Origin: an uncultured Armatimonadota bacterium
GTDB lineage: Bacteria; Armatimonadota; Fimbriimonadia; Fimbriimonadales; Fimbriimonadaceae
Assembly: GCA_946478935.1 (NCBI GenBank)
Contig: CAMLEL010000146.1
Location: forward strand, 1 to 6,422
Direction: 5' to 3'
Length of the DNA: 6,422 nt
Shown here: piece after piece, positions 1 through 4,562 of the stretch
Numbering within the stretch: position 1 is the stretch's first letter
Layout of the letters: every line of letters begins with the position of its first letter
The notes under the pieces: generated by a model
What the model saw: only the letters and a program-made list of their open reading frames with translations
The model's database searches: none
What the model was told of the DNA's origin: nothing
Program-made: the position numbers and the translations under genes

Positions 1-3
1 TCC

Positions 4-12
4 TGATATAAT
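4..12 (+). promoter_or_regulatory. Possible extended -10 promoter element
   Basis: The bases TGATATAAT match the extended -10 consensus (TGn followed by TATAAT) perfectly. The matching -35 region would lie outside the window, so it cannot be checked. If the element is active, transcription would start near position 19. The ATG at 11-13 overlaps the box and could then not be the translation start of the following gene. A single 9-base match can occur by chance, so this is tentative. Confidence 0.3.
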
Positions 13-274
13 GCCAGACAGAAGACGAGGGTGGAGCCGATCATCTCTCCCTTTCTTACCCGGTGACCCCTTGGATTGTCGCGATTGTCATCGATGGAAC
101 TCAGAGGAGCGCAAGTGCCTGGACGGCAAAGTCAATCCCCATAATTGGGAGACGGCCGTCACGGTCTCACAGGTGCTGGGGCTGAGGAGTATTTGCACGT
201 TTAACGACTACCGAGAGCGGTTGGTCGCGAGTCGCAAGCCGCTGGAGAAGGCCCATTCTTCGGACCAGATTTGA
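11..274 (+). CDS. Small four-cysteine protein of unknown function
   Basis: I do not recognise the family. The 87-residue reading frame has cysteines at 23, 26, 36 and 62 (C-x2-C-x9-C-x25-C) in a composed, gene-like setting: CRDCHRWNSEERKC, then GKVNP (39-43), then LGLRSICTFNDYRERL (56-71). Four cysteines in under 90 residues with a CxxC pair suggest a bound zinc ion or iron-sulfur cluster, but that is inference. There is no signal peptide or membrane segment, so it is probably cytoplasmic. The start is uncertain. The ATG at 11 sits inside a TATAAT-like box and lacks a ribosome-binding site. The frame is also open to the left edge, so the gene may begin upstream. A TTG at 71, four bases after GGTGA, would give about 67 residues beginning just before the first cysteine. 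The arginine-rich N-terminus (residues 4-10) may not be translated. Confidence 0.55.
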   Translation: MPDRRRGWSRSSLPFLPGDPLDCRDCHRWNSEERKCLDGKVNPHNWETAVTVSQVLGLRSICTFNDYRERLVASRKPLEKAHSSDQI

Positions 275-363
275 GTCCTTGTCGCGTAGTCCACGCGGCT
301 AACGTGCCGAGTCGCACGGCCATTCGATCCGGGAGCGGTGCCTTCCCCTGGTAAGGTGCATCA

Positions 364-807
364 ATGACTGCAAGCCTGATTCTCGCAGTTTTCATTGCCG
401 GCCAGGCGAGCCCTCATCAGGCCCGCAAGGAAGTGGAAGAAGTTTATCACCGCTTCGCCAGATGCTGGGAACGTGAAGATGTTGTTGGCCTTGCCAAAAT
501 CATGCACCCAGACGGAGTAACCATTGGGCTCGATGGCTCTCGCTGGTCGTTCAGGAATGTTCGACGAGACCTTGTCCCGATGTTTGAAAACCGTCGGAAG
601 GGTCGCATGCGTATCCGGATCGAGCAGTTTGAGGTGTTCGGTCACGAAGCTCAGGTATGGCTGACCTCCACTGAAAGCTTCGAGCGAAAGACCAAGACGG
701 GTTGGCGAGTCGTTACGGGCAGTGGCAGGTTTTACGAGCGATTGGCGAATGATGGCGCGCGGTGGCGCATCATCGAGAGCATCGACGTCAGCGACGGTCG
801 CAACTGA
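364..807 (+). CDS. NTF2-like (SnoaL/DUF4440-type) protein, probably exported
   Basis: The 147-residue product has the layout of the NTF2-like fold. An amphipathic helix (about 20-38, KEVEEVYHRFARCWEREDV) is followed by a short helix ending in MHPDG (47-51), then alternating strands (about 83-140) ending in the typical GRFYERL and ARWRIIESI strands (121-140). These proteins form small cone-shaped domains that act as enzymes or ligand-binding modules; the substrate cannot be told from sequence. Residues 4-15 are hydrophobic and could be a short signal peptide cleaved after GQA, although the usual basic N-terminal residues are missing. The start is supported by AAGG at 353-356, seven bases before the ATG. 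The gene stands 98 bases before mqnE on the same strand, and no functional link is evident. Family-level assignment is fairly secure; function is unknown. Confidence 0.75.
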   Translation: MTASLILAVFIAGQASPHQARKEVEEVYHRFARCWEREDVVGLAKIMHPDGVTIGLDGSRWSFRNVRRDLVPMFENRRKGRMRIRIEQFEVFGHEAQVWLTSTESFERKTKTGWRVVTGSGRFYERLANDGARWRIIESIDVSDGRN

Positions 808-858
808 GCGGGGTCGCACAAACCCTACGGGCCAACATCTAACCGAGGATCCCGATGC

Positions 859-884
859 CAACTTTCAACAAAAACTGAAAGTTG
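859..884 (+). promoter_or_regulatory. 9-bp inverted repeat before mqnE
   Basis: CAACTTTCA (859-867) and TGAAAGTTG (876-884) form a perfect 9-bp stem around an 8-base A-rich loop. No T run follows, so it is not a typical intrinsic terminator. The right arm touches GAGG (884-887), the only Shine-Dalgarno-like sequence ahead of mqnE, which lies 18 bases before the ATG. TAAGAT (888-893) just downstream resembles a -10 box and would place transcription start within a few bases of the mqnE ATG. The repeat could be an RNA hairpin or a dimeric operator overlapping a promoter. The function is inferred. Confidence 0.35.
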
Positions 885-905
885 AGGTAAGATATCCGCA
901 CGGCG

Positions 906-2063
906 ATGGCACTCTCCCCTGAGCGGATTTACGGCGACCTAATCGACATCTACCAAAAGGTGGAAGCGGAAGAAAGGCTCTCATTTGAGGACGGGCTGAG
1001 GCTCTGCAAGACTCCCAACCTCACCGCCGTCGGCCAGATGGCCAACATTGTGCGCGAGCGTAGGCATGGCGCCAAGACCTACTTCGTGCGCAACCAGCAC
1101 ATCAACTACACGAACATTTGCAACAAGTTCTGTAAGTTCTGCTCCTTCTATGCCAAGAAGGGCGGCCCTGCCCCCTACCAGATGTCTATTGAGCAGGTAA
1201 AGGAGCGGCTGGAATGGCATCGAGATGCCAACCTGACGGAGGTCCATATGGTGGGCGGCATCAATCCCAGACTTCCCTACCAGTACTACATGGATCTTGT
1301 GCGCACCGTAAAAGAGGGGCTGCCTGGAGTCCACGTCAAGGCCTTCACGGCAGTAGAGATTGTGGAGATTGCTCGACAGGGCAAGGTCTCAGTTGACCAA
1401 GCGCTTGCCGATCTAATCGAAGCCGGTCTCGACTCTCTCCCTGGCGGAGGCATTGAAATCCTAAGCGATCGCGTCCATGCCGAGTTGTTCGGCAAAAAGC
1501 TCAAAGGTGAAGAGTGGAAGGACGTGGCACGCGCCGCCTCGAAATTGGGCCTCAAACAGTACGCCACCATGCTCTACGGCCACATTGAGACGGACGAGGA
1601 GCGCGTGGATCACCTCATCCAGCTTCGAGAGTTACAGGACGAGACTGGCAACTTCCTCACCATGACTCCGCTCAGCTTCCATCCCGAGTCGACCGAGCTT
1701 GAGCACATCCCCAAACCCACTGCCGACACGGACCTCCGCAATATCGCCGTCAGTCGGCTGATGCTGGACAACTTCGAACACATCAAGAGCTTCTGGATCA
1801 TGAACACAGTGCCGGTGACTCAGATGGCGCTCTGGTATGGCGCGGACGACGCTGACGGAACCGTCCACGAGTATGAGATCACGTACAAGGAAGGTGAGTT
1901 CGGCAACAAGAGTCAAGCCCTCACCCGGGACAACATGATCAAGATGATCGAGGAAGTCCACCGAGTACCTGTCGAGAGGGATTCCCTTTACAACGAGATC
2001 GTACGGCACGAACCCCTGAAGAAGGATCGACAACTCACGGCGATCCCGGTTGCGATTTCGTAG
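906..2063 (+). CDS. mqnE: Aminofutalosine synthase MqnE (radical SAM)
   Basis: MqnE is a cytoplasmic radical SAM enzyme of the futalosine route to menaquinone. It joins an adenosyl radical to 3-[(1-carboxyvinyl)oxy]benzoate, giving aminofutalosine. The 385-residue length is normal. The [4Fe-4S] cysteines C72, C76 and C79 (C-x3-C-x2-C) follow HINYTN. Family blocks follow in order: VHMVGGINP (113-121), KAFTAVEI (145-152), GLDSLPGGGIEI (174-185), ATMLYGHIET (220-229), ELQDETGNF (242-250), SFHPES (257-262), WYGADDADGTV (310-320) and VPVERDSLYN (354-363). The late blocks point to MqnE rather than its paralogue MqnC. The ATG at 906 fits the expected N-terminus, but the nearest purine-rich stretch (GAGG, 884-887) is 18 bases upstream, so initiation may be weak or the mRNA nearly leaderless. 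No other mqn gene is present in the window. The last 29 bases overlap the end of the gene on the opposite strand. Confidence 0.95.
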   Translation: MALSPERIYGDLIDIYQKVEAEERLSFEDGLRLCKTPNLTAVGQMANIVRERRHGAKTYFVRNQHINYTNICNKFCKFCSFYAKKGGPAPYQMSIEQVKERLEWHRDANLTEVHMVGGINPRLPYQYYMDLVRTVKEGLPGVHVKAFTAVEIVEIARQGKVSVDQALADLIEAGLDSLPGGGIEILSDRVHAELFGKKLKGEEWKDVARAASKLGLKQYATMLYGHIETDEERVDHLIQLRELQDETGNFLTMTPLSFHPESTELEHIPKPTADTDLRNIAVSRLMLDNFEHIKSFWIMNTVPVTQMALWYGADDADGTVHEYEITYKEGEFGNKSQALTRDNMIKMIEEVHRVPVERDSLYNEIVRHEPLKKDRQLTAIPVAIS

Positions 2064-2589
2064 GCGTCCGGACTATTTTCTTTCGCTTGAGAAGAAGCAA
2101 GATTCCGCCCTCGCCCTTGCTCTCTGCCAATGGCCGGGGGCCACGATGATTCGGCGCTGTGACCTTGGTCAGCAGCAGCTTCATTTCGTTTCCGGAAATC
2201 TCATAGGAGCTTGCGTACTCCACCGAATCCGGGTCGTCCAAGTGCCCCTTGTCATCGCATCGCCCAAGTGACTTGGTCTCAATCCATGACATGTTGCCTT
2301 TCACTCGCAGCCTTCCGCCAAGCAGCACACTCTGCGGGGATATGGGATCGACTTCCTCCGATCGGAAGCTCACAACCTTCCCTTTCCAATCTTGACCCGG
2401 TAGTTCTTTGCCTTCGACAAAGGCTTGCTGGACAATCCAATCTCCCTGCAGGCTTTTGAAAGCTTTCGATTCGGCCGGTCCAACCGAGAGGTGAAAGATG
2501 AGAATTAGAAAAGTGCTGATCGCCTGCAAAAGAGCCTCCACTGAAGTCGAAATAGAGACACTGCGACGGTGGAGTGTTCCGAACTCCAT
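2035..2589 (-). CDS. TIGR03067-family lipocalin-like exported protein
   Basis: The 184-residue product matches the layout of the TIGR03067 domain, best known from multi-copy families in Planctomycetes. The opening motif LQGDWIVQQAFVEGKELPG (47-65) is typical. It is followed by beta strands with VVSF (72-75), a central strand near 93-105, and the closing YEISGNEMKLLL (129-140), GPRPL (150-154) and ILLLLKRK (163-170). The fold is predicted to be a small beta barrel; no molecular function is established. A hydrophobic stretch (about 23-37, ISTFLILIFHLSVGP) looks like a signal peptide, so the protein is probably exported. The start is debatable. The ATG at 2589 has no ribosome-binding site, whereas a TTG at 2529 (codon 21) lies five bases after TGGAGG and directly before the hydrophobic stretch. 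The gene runs convergently into mqnE and overlaps it by 29 bases; it diverges from the serine hydrolase gene with 65 bases between. Confidence 0.82.
   Translation of the reverse strand: MEFGTLHRRSVSISTSVEALLQAISTFLILIFHLSVGPAESKAFKSLQGDWIVQQAFVEGKELPGQDWKGKVVSFRSEEVDPISPQSVLLGGRLRVKGNMSWIETKSLGRCDDKGHLDDPDSVEYASSYEISGNEMKLLLTKVTAPNHRGPRPLAESKGEGGILLLLKRKKIVRTPTKSQPGSP
2535..2540 (-). promoter_or_regulatory. Shine-Dalgarno site favouring a TTG start
   Basis: Read on the minus strand this is TGGAGG, followed five bases later by an in-frame TTG (2529-2527) of the TIGR03067 gene. It is the best ribosome-binding site near the N-terminus of that gene and suggests that the protein is 20 residues shorter than the ATG-initiated version. 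Confidence 0.45.
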
Positions 2590-2654
2590 TATGGCTGATT
2601 GCGCTGGCTCAAGGGTCCGGGACTGGCCGCTACGATTCGGAGTAGGATTTCAAT

Positions 2655-3728
2655 ATGCGTCGAGTTTCGATTTTCGTCATCCTCGCACTTGCCTGCCTTG
2701 CGGGAGCACAAGGCGCCTGGCCGCATGCTCAATACGCATCCGAACAGCTCGAGGCGTACCGCAAGCACTATGATGTTCCCGGTATCTCGGTCGCCATTGC
2801 CAAGAACGGCCAGATTATCTTTGCCAAGGGGATTGGCTTTGCCGACCTTGAGAGAAACGTTCCTGTACAAACCAGCGATTCATTTAGGTTGGCATCCGTT
2901 AGCAAGCCCATCACCGCGACCCTGATCTTTGAACTCGCCGAACAGGGCAAGATCAACATCGACGCGCCTGCTCGCCAATACCTTTCAGAACTACCGCCGC
3001 ACCATATCTATCGAGTGCGAGACCTTCTCTGCCACCAGTCCGGCGTCCGTCATTACGGCGCGGACGGCCCCCTCCGGAACTACCCCACGCAAGTCTCGGC
3101 GCTGGCGCGATTTGTGAACGATCCGCTCCTTTTCACCCCCGGCGAAAAGTACAGCTACAGCACCCATGCGTTCACGATTCTCGGGGCTATTATCGAGAAG
3201 GTGACCAAGAAGCCGTATCGAGCCTACGTTGGCGAGCGAATGCATGCTTGGAGCATCGAAGATGTTCGGTGCGAGACCGGAGCAAACTCAAAACGCACGA
3301 AGGTGTACGCGAAGGTCGGCGGGAAGCACAAAGTTATGGAGCGTGACGACCTCTCCTGGAAGTATGCGGGCGGAGGTTACGAGGCTACGGCGATCGGCAT
3401 GTGCAAACTTGGCTCGGCCATCATTGGCGGCAAGATTCTTAAGCCGGAGACCTTGGAAAAAATGTGGGCCGTTCAGAAGCCTCGGACAGGCAACTCGACA
3501 ATGGCACTTGGCTGGACCATCGCCGAGGTCGCTGGGAGCAAGTTCGCAGTGCATGGCGGCTCGCAACTTGGCGCAAACAGCTCGTGGGGTCTCCAGATCG
3601 GTGGTGACATCGTCGTGATGGTTCTTAGCAACCAAAGCGGTCATCACCCAGGGCGGCTGGCGACGTTCCTCGAGGAATTGGCCCAAGCCAAAGGAAGTGA
3701 CAAACTTCCAACCATCAAACTGGATTGA
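2655..3728 (+). CDS. Secreted serine hydrolase, class C beta-lactamase fold
   Basis: This 357-residue protein belongs to the beta-lactamase/penicillin-binding-protein-like hydrolases (PF00144), which attack amide or ester bonds through an acyl-enzyme on serine. The catalytic SxxK is SVSK (S81, K84) in FRLASVSKPITATLIFEL. The second motif is YST (168-170) within TPGEKYSYSTHAF, where YSN is usual. The third is HGG (300-302), replacing KTG as in many esterase-like members. An N-terminal signal peptide (MRR plus hydrophobic 5-18, likely cleaved near 20-25) predicts export to the periplasm or outside. The block after PYRAYV (188-193) lacks the usual PLGM motif and reads ERMHAWSIEDV. The ATG is preceded by a purine-rich GGAGTAGGA (2639-2647). 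The real substrate (peptidoglycan peptides, D-amino-acid peptides, esters or lactams) cannot be told, and calling it an antibiotic-resistance enzyme is not justified. It is followed with a 4-base overlap by a kinase-like gene. Confidence 0.9.
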   Translation: MRRVSIFVILALACLAGAQGAWPHAQYASEQLEAYRKHYDVPGISVAIAKNGQIIFAKGIGFADLERNVPVQTSDSFRLASVSKPITATLIFELAEQGKINIDAPARQYLSELPPHHIYRVRDLLCHQSGVRHYGADGPLRNYPTQVSALARFVNDPLLFTPGEKYSYSTHAFTILGAIIEKVTKKPYRAYVGERMHAWSIEDVRCETGANSKRTKVYAKVGGKHKVMERDDLSWKYAGGGYEATAIGMCKLGSAIIGGKILKPETLEKMWAVQKPRTGNSTMALGWTIAEVAGSKFAVHGGSQLGANSSWGLQIGGDIVVMVLSNQSGHHPGRLATFLEELAQAKGSDKLPTIKLD

Positions 3729-4243
3729 AGGCTCGCCGCGTCTTGGTTTACGGGGTTACCGGTTCAGGCAAAACGACTTTTGCCAAGAAGCTCGCTGAGC
3801 GAACGGGCATTCCGTTTCACGAAGTTGACGCCCTGACCTGGGAGCCCGGATGGGTGGAAGTGCCGGTCGAGCGTCAGATCGCTCGCATTCGTGAGATTTG
3901 TAGTCGTGACCAATGGATTCTGGATAGCGCCTATACCAAGTGGCTTGACATTCCGTTGCAGCAGGCCGATCTCATCATCGCGTTGGATTATTCGCGCGCG
4001 ATTTCATTTACCCGCCTGCTGAAGCGTACAGCTGGCCGAATCTTGGACCAAAAACCCATTTGTAACGGGAATCGCGAGTCTTGGCGACTTGCGCTGTCCC
4101 GTGACTCGATCCTCCTCTGGCACTTTCGAACCTTCGCCCGCAAACGGCGAAGAATCAACGGTTGGATCGGTGAGGGGAGAAACATTATTAGGTTAACGTC
4201 CCCGAAAGATGCCGATACGTTTTTACAGTCGTGCCATCGGTAA
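3725..4243 (+). CDS. P-loop kinase-like protein (adenylate kinase/FlaR-type)
   Basis: The 172-residue protein is a small P-loop NTPase of the group often annotated as DNA topology modulation protein FlaR or adenylate kinase-like. Walker A is GVTGSGKTT (10-18, K16). HEVDALTWEPGW (32-43) is a conserved substrate-side motif of this group. DLIIALD (82-88) is the strand typical of nucleotide kinases, and NRESWRLALSRDSILLWHFRTFARKRRRI (116-144) is an arginine-rich lid-like region. It probably phosphorylates a nucleotide or other small molecule in the cytoplasm; the topology-related name has little support. The only start fitting the frame is TTG at 3725. An in-frame stop lies at 3698-3700, and the TTG overlaps the stop of the preceding hydrolase gene as TTGA. 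No good Shine-Dalgarno site lies close by, so translation is probably coupled to the upstream gene. Confidence 0.85.
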   Translation: MKARRVLVYGVTGSGKTTFAKKLAERTGIPFHEVDALTWEPGWVEVPVERQIARIREICSRDQWILDSAYTKWLDIPLQQADLIIALDYSRAISFTRLLKRTAGRILDQKPICNGNRESWRLALSRDSILLWHFRTFARKRRRINGWIGEGRNIIRLTSPKDADTFLQSCHR

Positions 4244-4250
4244 TCCTGCC

Positions 4251-4265
4251 CAGGAGGAAATACGA
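4251..4265 (+). repeat. Orphan Shine-Dalgarno, copy of the ilvB ribosome-binding site
   Basis: CAGGAGGAAATACGA here matches CAGGAGGAAATTCGA at 4544-4558 in 14 of 15 bases. The second copy serves ilvB, with its GTG start nine bases after GGAGG. This first copy has no ATG, GTG or TTG at a normal distance. The nearest, GTG at 4271, would read only three codons before TAA. The leader ORF starts at 4293, too far away. It may be a relic of a duplicated gene start or chance similarity of two strong ribosome-binding sites. Confidence 0.4.
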
Positions 4266-4271
4266 AAATCG

Positions 4272-4280
4272 TGCTAGCAT
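4272..4280 (+). promoter_or_regulatory. Possible extended -10 promoter for the ilv leader
   Basis: TGCTAGCAT resembles an extended -10 element (TGn followed by a hexamer matching TATAAT at four of six positions). Transcription would then begin near 4287, a few bases before the leader ATG at 4293. No convincing -35 box is found 16-18 bases upstream; TTTACA at 4222-4227 is too far. The leader needs a promoter near here unless it is read from the kinase gene, so this is the best candidate but a weak one. Confidence 0.22.
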
Positions 4281-4292
4281 AAGAGTGTGGAG

Positions 4293-4400
4293 ATGAGCAC
4301 GCCACCAGACAATCTCGCAGCGGACCAAGGTTCGTATTCGATCGTCATTGGATCCGCTCTTCTCGTCGTCCTTAGCATTCTCATTCTTGGGCTTACCTAG
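4293..4400 (+). CDS. ilv leader peptide (branched-chain attenuator)
   Basis: A 35-codon ORF running from ATG (4293) to TAG (4398-4400). Its second half is packed with branched-chain residues: of residues 17-34, thirteen are Ile (17, 19, 29, 31), Val (18, 25, 26) or Leu (23, 24, 27, 30, 32, 34). The Leu codons are only CTT and CTC, the Val codons only GTC, and the Ile codons ATC or ATT. A terminator and an alternative hairpin follow directly, and ilvB begins 159 bases after the stop. This is the pattern of the ilv leader peptides that sense charged Ile-, Val- and Leu-tRNA through ribosome stalling; I infer the same role. The ribosome-binding site is modest: AAGAG (4281-4285), seven bases before the ATG. 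A GTG two codons earlier (4287) is an alternative start. The hydrophobic stretch could also be read as a single membrane helix, but the RNA context makes a regulatory leader more likely. Confidence 0.78.
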   Translation: MSTPPDNLAADQGSYSIVIGSALLVVLSILILGLT

Positions 4401-4406
4401 CCGAGA
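4385..4406 (+). promoter_or_regulatory. Possible protector (1:2) hairpin of the attenuator
   Basis: TCTTGG (4385-4390), near the end of the leader ORF, can pair with CCGAGA (4401-4406) as six pairs including one G-U, around a 10-base loop that holds the stop codon. This would occupy the left arm of the antiterminator when no ribosome is translating, so that the terminator forms. The stem is short, so this part of the model is the least certain. Confidence 0.4.
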
Positions 4407-4436
4407 TGGATTGCTAACACAAGCGAGCCCTCTCGG
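4401..4436 (+). promoter_or_regulatory. Antiterminator (2:3) hairpin of the ilv attenuator
   Basis: Bases 4401-4415 pair with 4422-4436 around the 6-base loop AACACA: 12 Watson-Crick pairs, one G-U (4412-4425) and two single mismatches (4407/4430 and 4410/4427). The left arm begins at the base right after the leader stop codon. A ribosome stalled in the Ile/Val/Leu codons would leave it free, while one sitting on the stop codon would cover it. The right arm contains 4426-4436, which is also almost the whole left arm of the terminator, so the two structures exclude each other. Confidence 0.72.
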
Positions 4437-4459
4437 AAAGAAGTCCGAGGGGGCTTTTT
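4426..4459 (+). terminator. Intrinsic terminator of the ilv attenuator
   Basis: AGCCCTCTCGGA (4426-4437) pairs with TCCGAGGGGGCT (4444-4455) as 12 continuous pairs, one of them G-U (4431-4450), around the loop AAGAAG, followed by TTTTT (4455-4459). This is a strong rho-independent terminator. It lies between the leader ORF and ilvB with no other gene ending nearby except the leader, so it is placed to stop transcription before ilvB. It could in principle also end transcripts coming from the kinase gene. Confidence 0.9.
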
Positions 4460-4543
4460 ACTTTGGGTTTGACTTAATAGCTGAAACTAAAGGGCAACGA
4501 CATCGCCGTCGGAACCTGGAGCTCCACCGCCGGAGCGCGAAAA

Positions 4544-4562
4544 CAGGAGGAAATTCGACGTG
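4544..4562 (+). promoter_or_regulatory. Ribosome-binding site and GTG start of ilvB
   Basis: AGGAGG (4545-4550) lies nine bases before GTG (4560-4562) and decides the ilvB start. The encoded N-terminus RSGASIVMEALAREGV aligns naturally with the beginning of other acetohydroxyacid synthases. Between the terminator (4459) and this site, about 85 bases hold no gene that I can support. Two small palindromes (4517-4526 and the 4521-4536 stem) are present there. Confidence 0.8.

Noticed and set aside
303..318. CGTGC/GCACG hairpin between the first two genes
   Set aside because: It has only five pairs and is not followed by a T run; such stems are common by chance.
361..861. 166-residue open frame on the minus strand
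   Set aside because: It lies fully antisense to the NTF2-like gene, has no recognisable domain and no supported start; the plus-strand gene has a ribosome-binding site and family pattern.
2066..2073. GTCCGGAC palindrome after mqnE as a terminator
   Set aside because: The palindrome has no loop and no longer stem, and the following pyrimidine stretch is not a T run, so it cannot form a standard intrinsic terminator.
2655..3728. Calling the hydrolase an antibiotic-resistance beta-lactamase
   Set aside because: Only the general fold motifs are present, and the YST/HGG motifs and family breadth make an esterase or peptidase equally or more likely.
4293..4400. Small single-helix membrane protein or toxin
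   Set aside because: The hydrophobic second half would fit a membrane helix, but the exact fit of its stop codon to the antiterminator and the ilvB context favour a regulatory leader. A membrane protein is not fully excluded.
4401..4459. T-box or metabolite riboswitch before ilvB
   Set aside because: The leader is too short. No T-box bulge or specifier-loop layout is visible, and the Ile/Val/Leu-rich ORF with overlapping hairpins explains the region better.
4521..4536. GCTCC/GGAGC stem before the ilvB ribosome-binding site
   Set aside because: The five-pair stem does not include the AGGAGG at 4545-4550, and there is no alternative pairing that would give it a clear role.
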